NCBI GenBank assembly: GCA_948474755.1 | Contig: CAOLHI010001654.1 | Coordinates: 682,001 to 746,000, forward strand | Reading direction: 5' to 3' | DNA: 64,000 nucleotides | Origin: Ctenosaura bakeri | Taxonomy: Eukaryota; Chordata; Lepidosauria; Squamata; Iguanidae | In this document: positions 45,708-58,724 of the stretch, in pieces | Layout: the number at the start of each line of letters is the position of its first letter | How positions within the stretch are numbered: the stretch's first letter is position 1 | Notes under the pieces: model-generated | The model's database searches: none | What the model was told of the DNA's origin: nothing | What the model saw: the letters and a program-made list of their open reading frames with translations, nothing else | Translations under genes and position numbers: made by a program

Positions 45708-47852
45708 GTAAGTTCTTTGTGTTCATCTCTGTTGTTTATTAGACTTCATGTTTAACTTCCATCATTAAATTATACTTGTGTCTGAATTTTATCTTGGAAA
45801 AATGAAATTATTTAAACCATGAGATACATTAAATTCTGGAATGGTGCCTTGGATTGTATTGTGTAATGTAGCAAATGAAAGTTTTTCTTTGAGTTATCAA
45901 GTACTGTTCTAGTTTATTCTTTGCAGTCTTGCTCATTTTCTTATATTAAAGCTATCTTGCAAAAGGCCTCTTGCCAAACTTCTGAATTGGAACCCAGATT
46001 CTGTCCAGTGATGTTAACCAAAAGTTGTTGTTTAGTTTATGCATGGGAGTAGATACACAGGGCACAGTGTATAAATTCATTTTAGTTAGTTACTTTGTTT
46101 AGTTTGTAAGTTGTGACTTCTCTGTGTTCAGAAAATTATTTTGAGTGACATCCATTTTCCTATCATTTGATCAGGCCTCCTTTATCATTAGGAGATTATA
46201 CAAAATGGATTAGAGGTAGAGTGTTAATACCAAACTTTTGTTCATATTGAAGGTCAGAGGTTTGCAAGAGAGTGGATAGTGTGCAAGAAAGATTCTTCTG
46301 TATGGAGATAAAACCTGGAAAAAAATCCTCAAGATTGTGATTTCTGTTTAAATGCTACAGTTTATTTTGTTTATTGTAAAATTTGTGGGTTTTGTCTTCA
46401 TATTTTTCCTAGTTCTCAAAAATGAAGATACATGTGCTTAAGTAGCATAGAATAGAGCAGTTTGCAGATCTTCCTTTAGTGCACAGTATATTCATAATTT
46501 TATTTCTATGAAAGAGAATATTTTAAAATTTTAGAAATATGCCAAATAATATAGTTTTGTATACTAAGTTATGAATGAAGCAATAAAACAGAGCTTTTCT
46601 TTGAAAAGAAGCATTGCATAGATTTCCATTGTTCCAAGAGTGCTGCCCCTCCAGCACTATTTTTCCCCATGGTTTCAAATTTTTCTACGTGCATTACATA
46701 CATGCTTCCAGCTGTGTGGATTATGATAGCCCCTTCGCTTTCACGGGGGATAGGGAGAACACCTGTGAAAGAAAAAAAAGAATAACTATGGGTCCCCACC
46801 TGCACAATCATGATCACGCAGCTGGCAGGGGCAAGAAAGCTAAGTGGGGAAGCTCTTTGCCCACCCACTCTCTCCTGCGCTGCCTGGCAGTGGAAGGACT
46901 GCAGGGAACAGGCGATCGCCCTCCCTGAACCTTCTGCCGCCCTCCCATGCCAGAGAATTGGAGGGGGAGAATGGGGGAAAGCAGGTACTTTGCGAATGGT
47001 CAAATTCATGAAAGTGAAATCCGTGAATGTGCAGGGAGAACTGTATTTAGTGACTGTTGTTTTTGCAAGTATATTGTATATCATTTTAAAATCTGGTTTG
47101 TATGATCTGCTACACCAGGCCAGAGTAACAGATCACCTGATATTCCAGGAAGAAAGAGGAAGAATCTTTAACAAATAATAAAGGTCTTTATGGCATTCCC
47201 TCTTTTGGATTGCTCCAAAGTTCTTGCTAGACTTAAAACATCAGAATTTAGGATCAGTGTAGAAGCACTTTTCTTCCCTGTCCAGCTGATCATCAGTCTT
47301 GGTGGGAGGGGACAAAAATGGCTATTTTCCTACTTGTTAGTGGAAAGAAAACTGTGACCTTGAACAGAATCTGCCTCTAAAGCAGATTGCCTGCCAAGCA
47401 TTCAGTAGACAGAACAAATGTGGGAGGTGGGACCAACTGACCTTCAGAACCTTCCCACTGATTCTGTACTTTTGAGATTTGTAATGCACTGTAGAGTAGT
47501 TCTAAAGTAATGTGCGCACACCTGTTTGTTCAGTGGAATTTTCCCTACCCTTCCTTCCTTTTGGTTCCTCATGTGTTTAAAAATCTTCTCCAGAATAGAG
47601 TTGGAGGTGAGGGTGAGGCTTTAGTGGAGATGATGAGGCCATTCTACTACGGCCTGCTATTATGCAGGCAAATGGACAGTACTGGACGCAACTCTTGTAT
47701 TATTGTATTTTAAAATCCTTTCTTCAATAGTTTTGTTGATCTGCTTGAAAAATATAATAAACTGTTTCAAATATCAAGTGAGATGATTGATATGTTTTAT
47801 TTTAAAACATAATGCATAATATTTAAATGGCTAAATGCTGAGGTATATTTAA
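45708..47852. other. CD2AP intron 2, 5' part
   Basis: AT-rich intronic sequence. The end TTCATGAAAGTGAAATCCGT ... GGGAGAACTGTA at about 47005-47044 resembles the terminus of a Tigger-like element, and 46720-46760 (gccccttcgctttcacgggg) may be its other side. This is too weak to list as an element. The 171-codon minus-strand frame at 46569-47084 shows no domain. Confidence 0.4.
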
Positions 47853-48000
47853 GGAATCATAGAATCGTAAAGGTGGAAGATACCACAAGGGCCATCCAGT
47901 CCAACCCCCTGCCATATAGGGAATGTTTCTATAAATGTTTTCAAACAGTTGACCATTACTCTTCTACTGCTGTATTAGAATTTAATTCCAATATGTTTCA
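47853..48000 (-). mobile_element. CR1 LINE 3' fragment
   Basis: GGAATCATAGAATCGTAAAG, AGGGCCATCCAGTCCAACCC and CCTGCCATATAGGGAA are the reversed CR1 3' end. The continuation to about 48000 is strongly diverged. Confidence 0.75.
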
Positions 48001-48379
48001 AATGAATATGGGTTTTTTGTCATGATAAAATATTGTAGTTGTTAAACATATTGGCTATTTTGAGATTTGTAGGTTGGGAAAATGGTGCGGTGACACCTTG
48101 TCCCTTGTTGAGGACAGAATGAGACGTGTGGCTTGTGCTGGTTTGCCACCTTTGAAAACGGCAAAAATTATTCCTTGGATAGAAGATAGTGCTTGTGTCC
48201 TGCAGAAACTGATCTGGTGGATAGAAGAGCTCTTTTGGGCTCTCTGGAAGTGCAGAGATGATCAAGTGCAGGACAGGTGTTTGTCCGAATCTTGCCACAT
48301 TTTACCATTACTGGAGCAGCCTAACTGTGCATAACCAATTTTCTTTATTTCCCTATTTCAACTATTTTACAATTAAGAA

Positions 48380-49260
48380 ACATTTCAAGGGATGGATAGA
48401 TTAAACAGGATAGCCAGACAGAGAAGCTTATCAAGGGATGTTTGTCAGGAGACAAAAAAGAGACAGAATGAAACAACATGGAATTCTATTTCGTTGGGGA
48501 AATTTAGAAGGGATTGTGTTATGCTACAGACAAAGAAGATATCATTTAAATAAGATTGCTAAGGAAGAAAAAATCCTGCCACATACAAAAAGTTTGGGGG
48601 CAAGAAAGTCTCAGAACAAGGTGGTGCACAAGAAAGTGAAGCACAAGAAGAAGACAGTAAGTGATTGAACTAAGCTCAAAAGGAGAAAGCTACAAAGGTG
48701 AGGAACAGAAGAATGAAGGCAAAGAACAGAAGGATAATTTGACATAGGTGAAACTGGATTGGACTTGAACGATAAGGCTTAAAAATGGCTTCAGAATTAA
48801 AATTGTTTAATGGAATTTCAGGGGAATGAATTCTTTGACAAAAAGGAGGAAAATATTCCACTATTTCAGAAAAAATAAGATAAAGAATGGACTTTATTTA
48901 CAGGAAACTCATTGATAATAAGTATGTGAAGAATTCTAATTTGGGACAATAATTTGACTTTCTTTGTATAAAGGAAAAAAGGGGTTGTATGTTAGGTAAA
49001 TTGTAATTTGTCTCTTCAAAAACTTTTTGAAGACTCAGATGGTTGTTTTATTGGGATTGAAGTTACAATCTACGGGGGGGAAGTTGATTATAGAAGGTTA
49101 TGCTCCTTCTGAAAATAGATCAGCCTTCTGTAAAAAACTTCATTAGGAAGTTATGAATTTTGTGGGATATTGGAATGGAGTTGTTAATCCAAAATTGGAT
49201 AGATTGATTGAGAAAGAAAGAAAAGAGAAACAAGGGAAATTGCCTGGTTCCAGTTTTGGG
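48380..49260 (+). mobile_element. L1-like LINE remnant (endonuclease region)
   Basis: Frame fragments include LFNGISG near 48800, YLQETH at 48895-48912 (the L1 endonuclease CLQETH motif) and LIIEGYAPSEN near 49085-49115 (the IYAPN-type motif). Spacing and order fit the N-terminal apurinic endonuclease of L1 ORF2. The lysine-rich frame at 48438-48668 could be the end of a decayed ORF1. Stops abound and the reverse-transcriptase part was not seen. A further possible L1-type piece lies at 50690-51059, with low certainty. Confidence 0.55.
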
Positions 49261-49670
49261 ACAGTTCGATGGAAGACACAATCAACTGAGCTCTCACTGG
49301 ATCGCAAACCCTGAAGTATCATGCTTGGTAAGAGGAGGGGTTTCTCCTGTCAAGCTTGTGGACTCTCTGAATACACGGAAAGTTTGAAGACTCCAATCCA
49401 GCCAAGATATTTAGGAGGTCCACTCAGGAGTGGAACAGCTGCAGCAGATCCTGAGGCTGAGGAAATGATTGGGCACTTTGGAGGAGATGGGGGTGAGTGC
49501 CTGCCACTCCTTATATGGATACTACACTAACTTTCATCTGGAACTCTTCTGTGTATATATTTTAACATTGGTTGTGTTGTTGCTTAAAGAAGGCCTTGAT
49601 TGTAGCAATTGAAATTGTATCGCTATTGCTTAAGAGCCTTCTAATCTAATGGAGGATTTAATGAGACAGT

Positions 49671-50155
49671 GGCCCTTTCCACACGGACTTAAAAAAGCGG
49701 TGTAGATCGACCTCCACGGAGGTCGTCTACACCGTTATGCGAATTGGGGTGGATTACTTGCGAGTAATTCCACACTGCAATCCGCGTTCGGGCGCCCGCA
49801 AGTGGTGGCGCCGCATGCTTTTGAAAAACCACATTTTATGTGGTTTTTCAAAGGCACGGGGCGTCGAGCCCCATCCAGCCCCGTCGCAGCGCCCATGTGG
49901 ATTTACGGACGCACGAAAGGGCGTCCCTGCAGATCAGGCAGGGGGCGGGATTTCCGGCTGGAGGGCTTCTCCGATTGGTGGAGAGACTCCGCCAGTCAAA
50001 ATCCGCCATTTTGGGCGCTGCTGGGAGCCGAGGACGCCGCGGGACGCTGCTGTGTGTAGAACGGCGAAATGCGCTGCTCCGCGCGGCGACGGAACAAAGT
50101 AAGCCCTGTTTTGGCGTGGCTTTCCCCGTTTCCCCGCCCGCGTGTGGAAAGGGCC
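49671..50155. mobile_element. 485-bp CpG-rich MITE, GGCCCTTTCCACAC ends, AGT duplication
   Basis: Ends GGCCCTTTCCACACGG and CGTGTGGAAAGGGCC are inverted repeats with AGT on both sides (49668-49670, 50156-50158). Sub-terminal GTGTAGATCGACCTCC / GGAGGTCGTCTACACC forms a hairpin near 49700-49735. A second hairpin lies at 49820-49852 (TTTGAAAAACCACAT). The interior is strikingly GC- and CpG-rich within an AT-rich intron. The frames at 49737-50202 have no recognised similarity and are probably incidental. Confidence 0.88.
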
Positions 50156-51830
50156 AGTATCTTCTTTTGATTGCTATGGGACTGAGAAGCCTTATGAGTT
50201 AAATAATTTAACTCTTGTTTTTCCCTTCCTTTTAACCTTGGGATTCACTTTTTGATCTTTAAGGGATGTGATTATTAGCTTTCATAGTTGATTTTTTACT
50301 TGTGCACCTCAATCTTGGCTTTTTGTCTTTTTTATCTTTCTGAATGAATTGTCATAGATATATTTGTCTTGGATAATTGGACTGATAGATGGCTTATATA
50401 CTTAACTGAATAGAATTTTAATGATATTTGTAAGATCGTCATGCCTGGAATTATGAAGATTGGATTTTAAGGCAATCTTGTTTGCCTGACTGCTGGTTGA
50501 TATTGTGCCAGCTTTTGTTGCTTTGAGAAAATCTACCTGAGAATAGTTCTTATCTAATGTTTGGAAATACAAGCTGCCTTGTGTGAGAACATACTGAACA
50601 ATAGATGGCCATGAAACAATAATATTGGAGAAAAGAGAAGTTTAGTACTCCTTTTTGTTCCTTTCTTTCTTTCTTTTTTAAAAAATAAAATGGCTATGGC
50701 TCCAATTTGGGAAAACATTGACCAAAATATAAAGGACACAGCTGACGAGGATGATATCTGTGATTATTTTATGAGTTTTCTGGCAGAATTCAGGCAATTT
50801 GAAGTTGTATTGAAAATAAGTTTGGTGCATTCATAGAACGAGTGACAGGTCTTCAACATGGGACAGGTGAAGTTACAAGAATTCAACAGATGCCTGAAAA
50901 AATATCTGTTCACTTTCAAGACAAGGAGGAAGCAACAGGAATCGTGTCAGAAATAATTCAAGATTTTGAAATCATGAAAATCCAAACTGAGATAATTACA
51001 CAGCATGAATTGGAGAAAGTAGATACAGCCTGTGAAAGAAGGATGAAGGTCCCAAGTTAGGCAAGTGCAAGATCAAGAAGGATAAAATTGTGTTCTGACA
51101 TGGCCACATAGACCCTGAGAATCCTTCACAAAAGGGGAAGGCTGCCCAGCTCTTCTTGGGCTTTGCTAAATTCTAATGGCATTGCCTTCCCAATTTCTTT
51201 CAACAGATGACACTGTTGGTGATCCTCCTCCACACATTAACAGTCTTTTATTGGAAAATGAAAGCCTAGGAATTTGAAGGAAACATTCACAATTGCCCCT
51301 ATACATTTCTAAACAAGTGCTTTCTGATGCTAGGCTGAACCTAGAATTTGGGGCTGGGTGCAGTGCTTGCCAACAGAGGGAGGTGAAGAATGTATTTTAT
51401 GCCTACTATTCTTGAAAATTCCCGTTAGCTAAATGAAATTATATTTTTGAAAAAACTGTAACTGAGACATGTTGGCACTACCATGAGTGAGCCAGATGTT
51501 CCACGTTGATTATAGCTGGTCTCAGGAAAGTAATGCCTCAGTCTGCTAAAATACTATACCACAAACAACTCCAGTGTGCTCTTTTTTCCTTATGTGAGAT
51601 TAACTATGTGCAATCAAGTGACATTCTCAGTCAGGCTGCAAACCTTTCACTTTGATGCTTCCTGCAGAGGCCTGGAAAGCTATTCCTTGAACTTGATAGC
51701 AGAGATCTCTGGATCAGTTGCAGATAATATAGTCTGATTGGCTTAGGGCCAGTTAACAACAGCAGAAGAGGAGGAAACCCTGCAGGCATCTCCAGAGTGC
51801 CATGGGATGTCATATCACTAGAGGCTGAAT
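50156..51830. other. CD2AP intron 2, no gene seen
   Basis: AT-rich sequence, with a possible decayed L1 ORF1-like stretch at 50690-51059 that has stops and no firm motif. Nothing else recognised. Confidence 0.4.
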
Positions 51831-52030
51831 CACAAGCATGGTGTAGTGGTTTGAGTATTGAACTACAACTCTAGAGAGCAGAATTCAAGCCATGGAAACC
51901 CAATGGGTGCCCTTGGGCAAATCACACTCTCACAGCCTCAGAGAAAGGTATTGGCAAACCCCCTCTGAACAAATCTTGCAAAGAAACCTCTGTGATAGGT
52001 TTGTCTTGGTGTTGCCATAGGTCAGAAACT
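51831..52030 (+). mobile_element. tRNA-derived SINE
   Basis: CACAAGCATGGTGTAGTGGT, TTGAGTATTGAACTACAACT, CCTTGGGCAAATCACACTCT, AGGTTTGTCTTGGTGTTGCC. The tail is shortened after GGTCAGAAACTGAA. Confidence 0.85.
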
Positions 52031-55000
52031 GAAATTGAACTGAAGCTGATATGATCTTTGAAGATCCACCCAGTGTTCAGTGTGTGGAATGTTCACTGAA
52101 ACCACATAATTCTACTGTCTGTCGAGATCACAGTGAATATGAGGTCAGTGAAATTATGAATCCCAATTATTGCAGCAAAATCTTTGTGTGCTTTTGTATA
52201 CCAGGAAGGCTGCAGTTTGGAAGAATGGTCTGGGAAGCTGCGTAGGTGCTTCAGAAAAGCTGAGGAAAAGGTTGCAGATAGGGTGGGGAGGAGTTCCGAG
52301 GAGAGTTTCAAATCTGGCAGCCAGTCTGTTTCATCTTCGTACTGGTGACACTGGCATTCTTGAGTTATCAGGAGGCCAGGGAGGAATGATGGATTATGGG
52401 AGTTGTAGTCAAACTGCCTTTGGGGGACCACAGACTCCTCACTCTTGCCTTTTGGAGAAAGAGTTACACTTCCAGCCTGAGCAGAGTTGGTTGACTCTCC
52501 AAGTCAAAACAGGATTCACTGTGCCTTAGCAAGCCCTTGCAGCAAATCCCACTCATAAGCTTGAAAAACTTGTCTTTATTGAGAAGATTCTGCGCACTGT
52601 CCTGATTGGTACTTTCGCCCATGATCCCTGCCTGCCTTTGACCTTGCATTTGCTTCTAAAGTACATTATGGCTGCTTTACTTTACTTGGCTTTCTGACTT
52701 GCTTGCTTCTGGCCTTTGCCTGATTGGGTGCCACCTGGTCTGTGACCGCATCGGCTGTTCCTTCAGCTTCCAAGTGTCCATGCCTGAGCTGGATCTGAGC
52801 TGCAGCCTATCCTGCAGCGAGGTCAGAACCTTACAACCTGTAGTAGGTATTCCTTGAGACAGCGCGTGAGCTGGTGTCGGGGCAGTCTCTACTATCCCCT
52901 CTAGTACCGTCCTCTACCGTGTAGATTGGTGCATTGTAGCCAGTGCTTTTGAGGTTACAGTTTTTATCAAGAAAATAACTCGGTTCTCCCACTAAGAATC
53001 ATCTGTAGCATATGACAAAATATGTATTTGTGGTTAGGAAGACAAAATAAAAAACCTGTGTAGACCCTTTCATCCAAGGAGTTCCCTAGATGGCAGCTAC
53101 AGTCTTTAGTTATGAACAGGTCATGATCCTTTAGTAATACTGGTTCTCTTGGGAATATTTGCTTTCTTATTTACTTGATAAACTGCTTCATAAAATCTGA
53201 AAGAATATTTTCTTAAGAGTATTTCTAGGCTTTATGAAGCAATTTATCAAGTAAGTAGAATGGCCTAATATTTCAAAATATTGTGGAGAACAATTGATGC
53301 TTCTGATATTAATATTTATGTGATTAATATTCTTAGTGAATAACATCTGCTAGTTTGGTTATGCATATAGTCTTACAACTTAGAAACTTTAAAAGTCACT
53401 GATGTGTACTATCTCCACCTTAGTGTAGGGACTCAGTTAAAAGAAGGGTATATCTGGTATTGAAATTTCATCAAGGTTTATATATCATACTAGATGAATG
53501 ATATCATCTGATACAACAGGCATATTTTTCTTTAAGTAGAATGAAAAAGCAAAATGGCAGTCCATTACAAGTCAATAATTTGCATGCAGTATTTTGGGCT
53601 CACGTTGGAAGTTTAAAAAGTAAGGGCAGGCTCACTGAAAGTCAAGCTAGAAAATAAATGGGATTCCCCCCCCCCCAGCAATCTAGATTTTCTCACTGTC
53701 ACTGTCTTTTTTAAAAGGACCATTAAATATGTAGATATTTCTAAGATTTGATGTTAATTCTTCAACTACACTTACATATTATGATTTCTTCAATAGTGGA
53801 CAGGAATTACAAATGGATGCCTGTTTCTGAGAGGGTGGGCATTTATAATTTGATGTGGCTGGAGAATGCAGTTCATTATGTTCTGAAATGCTCTTTATAA
53901 AATGGGCAAAGGGAAAAGTTCATTGAAGATATTTAATTAAAGTTAGCACCCTATTACAATCAAGAAGCGTTCTGGTTTTACTAAAAGGTCATCACCCATT
54001 TGGAACTTACAGAACAGCTCTGTATGTTTTAGCTCCTGGGAAACTTGAAGAAAAAAATAGAAACTATTTTGCAGTCATCAGAAGAGACTCCTTTACCAAC
54101 AGCGTACATTTTCTGTCTTAGGATTTTACTGAAATATTATTTTTTTAAAAAAAGTCAAGAAGTCATTCTGTTGGAAATGCTTTGGTTATGTATTCTTGCA
54201 TGGTGGGGAGTCGGACTTGCTGGCTCTATGATTCTGTAATTTAATTTCGTAGCAACATTTATTTTAAAAAGGTCTGTATGGACAATCTTTTTTGGAATTT
54301 GTGAGGCCTGTTGGTGACCATCATCATCTGTTGTCACCATCATAATCCCTCCTTCTCCTTAGAATTTTACCATGGACTACAAAGAGGTAGTAAGTACATT
54401 GTTGGAAAAAAGGATGATGATTTGCCTGTAAAGGTGTGTGCAGCTGCCCTTACAGCTGTAAAACAAAACCAGGAAGTTTGTTATTACTTGAACTTTGCTC
54501 ATTGCAGTAACTATTTAAAACTTCCTTCAACACATGCAAACATGCACATGTACCTGGGTGTGCTAAAGCAAATATGTCTTTAGAACTAGTAAGTTCTTTT
54601 TCTTTTCCTTTCTAAAAATGGTTAAAAAAAACCAACCTAGGTTATTTGAGCCTGTTGTCTTTGTTGTTCTATTTTTTTTGATCTGTGAAACGATTTAGCA
54701 TTTTATAGTACTATGTCTGATGCAATGCTTGTAAATTGTGTGATGTTTCCTAGCTTTAGATAGCTGTTTATTTTTGGTTGATTTATTTTTAGTTGATTTT
54801 CATTATATGTTTAGATTCAGATACTGCTTTTCAAACATTTTTACAGTCTGTGAGTTCACCAGGACGAACTCGTATAAATGTAAGCACTGGGGAGCGGTGC
54901 TTGTAGGACAAGGTATATTTTTTGTTTCTCTCCAAGATGTTCACATTGGGGATATAATTTCTAGTTCAGGCTATATTGAGAAAATAAAATAGACTTCGGT

Positions 55001-57846
55001 TATCTGGCATTCAGTGCAACAATGGCTGTCCTTGCTGGAGGAACCATACCTCTCCCTGACCACATTGCATTTACTTGCACTGGAAAATTTCGTATACACG
55101 AATTTGCACGTTTTGCCTAGTATGTAAGGATATAATGTGTTTTTGAGTAAAATCTCTCATACAGTCATTGTATCAAAGCAAAGTTTAAATGATCACAAGC
55201 TCAGATGTTTCAGGAAATGCTATGAAGCATTAAAGGGCTAGTTTCTTGTTCATTTTATTGTAGTGAGACCAAAATTTATTAAATTGTCTGTTTTAAAAGA
55301 TACTGTTGTGTCCAACAAATATTGGAGTGGGAATTAATAATGATCAGAGTGTCTCTTTTCTCTCACCTCCTCCTCTTTCGTACCTGCTTTTTTAAACCAC
55401 AGTTTCCTGATCTGGCATGAAGGGGGATGCTATAGTTTAAGTGCTCCCTACAGTCTAGGGTTTCAGATCATGGTTAAACCCTATACTGCAAGTTTCTTCA
55501 TTCCTTTTATTTTTGTATTAGAACATGAAAACTTGCAGTGATCTTGGATTCTGCCTTTTCCTCCCAACAGTTAAGTGACCCTACGTGGTCCTATAACTCC
55601 TCTATGTCTTCTAATTTCGTTCTTCCTCTGCTTCTAGACTTGCCTCTATGTGGCTCTCTTGCTGTGGCTTTCCTACTTAGTTAAAATTGATAAAAGGGAA
55701 TTTTTAAAAGTACGGTTAACTGAAAAATAGATAAAAGAGGACAGCTGCCTCTTAAAAGTCCTATTTTTAAAAACATTCTATTCTCAGATATTGATAGAAA
55801 AAAAGTATTTGCCTGCTGATGAAAGGTGTGTGAGGAAGTTCCAATTTTGGCCTCTCTAGAAAAGAAGTTCCAAAGCCTATTTTTTTTAATTGTTGATAGT
55901 TTAATTCCATTTTAATATGAATATCTTTTTATGATTATAAATATATTGTATTTTAAATTGTAAGATAGCAATTGGAGATGCTGCTGACTGAGCCTGGGAT
56001 CTCTGGCTCCTGCTTGCGGAATATGTGCTTTACCACGTTTCCTGACTGGGATGGCAGGGATGCAGTGATTCAGTTGTGCAGAAAAAATCTTCTACATATG
56101 CTCAGAAGTGATCAAAACATTTCTAAATCATAATTTTCCACGCCTTATTCACTGATTGATATTCGGCTCTTGCTGTACCTGCGGTAGGTTAATGTCATCT
56201 AGGAAAAATGATCACTGCTTACTAACTTTTATGATCACTCCATACTAACCTTTAGCACGCAGTGTTTTTGAAGAGTGAGTAAGCAACATGCATGTTGGTG
56301 ATGGCTCTTAGGAACAGAAATGGAGAGGACTTACAGAACTTAACTGGATTTTAAGATAAAATCCCTTGCTTACTGAATGCCTTTCCAAAGATCATGGTTT
56401 CTGACCATATCAAACTCCCTCTGTCCTCAAGTAACAGTCTTATTGTTGGATTAATAGTTGGGAAGAAAATTCCAGGTGGGAGAGGTGAATTTAAAGCAGT
56501 AAAAGATGGTTCCCAAAAAGGTGCCCCAAGAGGTCACTAACAAAAACCTCCATGCCATTTTTTGTAATTCCTTTTGTAATTTCTTCTTTGAAAATTAATG
56601 ATGCAAGTAATAAATCAATTATCAGCATCCCACCAAATCCAGTTAGTGTTAATGAAAATGAGTGATTCTCCCAGTTTCAAATATTTCACAGTAACAAATT
56701 AATTCTTAAACCTAACAGTCCAAGTTCTGTTCACTTTTCCTTGTGCTAAAAGACTTCGATATTCCTTCAGAAAAGATACTCCTATGCTTGTCTCTTCCTT
56801 CCCTTTTCGCTTTCATTTTCTCTCCCTTTCTTTTTGCATTCGTACTTTAAAAATGTCTTTTTCAAAAAAGTCCAGGTTATGAGTCAAGAAGTGCCTAATT
56901 TACATCTTGCTTCGTCAATGGAAGCCTTAGGTAAGCAACAATAACAGACAGCTGCCAGAACTCAGGCAGTATGCAAAGAATTTGTACATTTAAATGTGCT
57001 TTTTAGACAAAAATTTCCATCCTTCTAAAGTCTGTGTTTCTTATAAACAGTTTTCTTTTCTCGTGTATATATAGCTCAGCTGTCTTAACTTTTGATAAAT
57101 TGCACCTTATACACAGAATTGCTGTAACATCAATAGAGGGGAGCAGGCGTTTAGTTTTCATATATTCTATCCCTGTCTTCTTTAGTACTGTGCCAGTGCA
57201 GTGTGTGGCCCCTACAGAAACATCTCTGTGCTGCCAGGTCCTGTCCTTCCCAGTTCTTTGTAGTTGGATGTGCTGTGCAATGGAGTACTGGCAGAGGCTC
57301 CAGCACCCCACTACCTGTATCTTCCCAGAATGTCTCTTAGCCTACATAAAGACAGCAGGTAGGTGGGGCCTCATATGTTACATCACAGTGCAGTTTGCCT
57401 GATCAAGAGAAAAAACATTAAAGAAAGAAAAAAGAAGCAAGCGAGTAGGACATTTTCTGATTGTGCACCCACAAAGCAGCTGCGCTGTTCTTAGTCCAAT
57501 AACACTTAGTTGAAAGTTCAAAATTTGTTCCCTTCAGGATACAACTGTAATAGAGACAGTTGTATCTGAGCCACACTATATCAGTTCTTGTGAGATCCTC
57601 AGTACTTTAAAATAATATAATCCTGTATAGGATATCTTTGCAGCTAAGCCCATAAAAGTAACTTGCTTTCAAACACAGTGTTACTTATTGCTAGAGTCTG
57701 GCAGAAGAGGCATGGATCGCTTTATGCTATGTATGCAGAGGCAAGGTGATACTATAACAGGAAATGCAAAGAGGAAGACAAATATATCATTTGAAGTTGA
57801 GGAAACTAGAGATAACAGCAAGTTTGCCTGCTGAGGAAAATAACAG
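52031..57846. other. CD2AP intron 2, no gene seen
   Basis: Long AT-rich stretch with an inverted repeat at 53171-53254 and a tiny CR1-like tail at 54197-54240 (TGCATGGTGGGGAGTCGGAC, TCTATGATTCTG). Frames such as 52170-52529 and 57034-57402 have no recognisable domain or splice context. CD2AP exon 3 was looked for here and not found. Confidence 0.4.
53171..53254. repeat. Inverted repeat (hairpin)
   Basis: TTACTTGATAAACTGCTTCA and TGAAGCAATTTATCAAGTAA are inverted copies with one mismatch, about 36 bases apart, and pairing extends slightly on both sides. Origin unknown. Confidence 0.65.
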
Positions 57847-58073
57847 TACTGTGGACTCTTAGTATCTGCTAGGGTTTGGTTCCAAGATCCCCCATGGATA
57901 ACAAAATTCATGGATGCTCAGGTCCCATTATGTGCAATGGTGTGGTAAAATGGTGTCTCTTATATAAAATGGCAAAAATGAAAGTTTGCTTTTTGGTTTT
58001 TTTAAAAAATATTTTCAAGCCATGGTGGTTTGAATCTATGCATACAAGAATCCACAGATAAGGAAGGCTGAGT
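57847..58073. mobile_element. Tigger-like element, reverse orientation
   Basis: GGTTTGGTTCCAAGATCCCC, TCATGGATGCTCAGGTCCCA, then TTTTCAAGCCATGGTGGTTT and GAATCCACAGATAAGGAAGG mirror the Tigger copies at 3532 and 32171. Confidence 0.7.
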
Positions 58074-58724
58074 GTAGTGTAGTGGTTATTCTCACCCTGA
58101 TATAAAGAAGTTTCCAAAATATTACAAGGGAGAAAATGGTGGTGCATTTTTCAGAAGTTTTGAGAGAACTTGCAATGATATGGGGTGGAAGAAAAGGAGA
58201 GAGTGGGATATCTCAGATCTCAAATATGTGGAAGTCTAACAGAGATCTGTGGAGAAATGAGAGTGGAGGAATTAAAAAAATAAAGAGAACCCAGTCAAAT
58301 ATGTGAAAGTTCAAGGCAAACTATGTATGTAATTACGAAGCACTATGGGAGAAGCATCAACGGTGGTACTTGCAAAGTACAGACAAAAACTGTTGGAGAT
58401 GGTGCTTGGAAGCCCCTGTGCTTTGGTGGCCTGTGATGGCATCATGGCCTTGCCCCCTGCCTTCATGACTGTTGGGCTAGTTGGGACCAGTTACCTCTAG
58501 TTAGTATATTGGAATGTGTAGTGTGATAATTGATCTGTGAAAGATGCAGAGGGCCTGGAGCAATGGATGACAAAGCTTTTTATTTGTTCTGGAATATAAC
58601 TCATCACACTCAGCTTGGCTTGGCTCAATAACAGAAACTAGGGAATTATCAATTGTGTATGCTGACATATGTGGGGAAGGAATCTTGGTGACAGTAGCTG
58701 CCCCCCTTTTTGCTTCTCTTCCCC
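58074..58724. other. CD2AP intron 2, no feature seen
   Basis: Intronic sequence without recognised features. Confidence 0.45.

Noticed and set aside
49737..50202. Overlapping open frames of 85-121 codons
   Set aside because: They fall inside the CpG-rich MITE at 49671-50155 and have no recognisable similarity; an effect of composition.
54403..54433. Peptide KKDDDLPVK followed by a GTGTGT donor-like sequence, reminiscent of the KDDxLPIK stretch at the start of CD2AP exon 3
   Set aside because: The expected preceding EIKRE and following RERHGNVASL are absent, no acceptor fits in phase 0 and the match is only about eight residues. Judged a coincidence.
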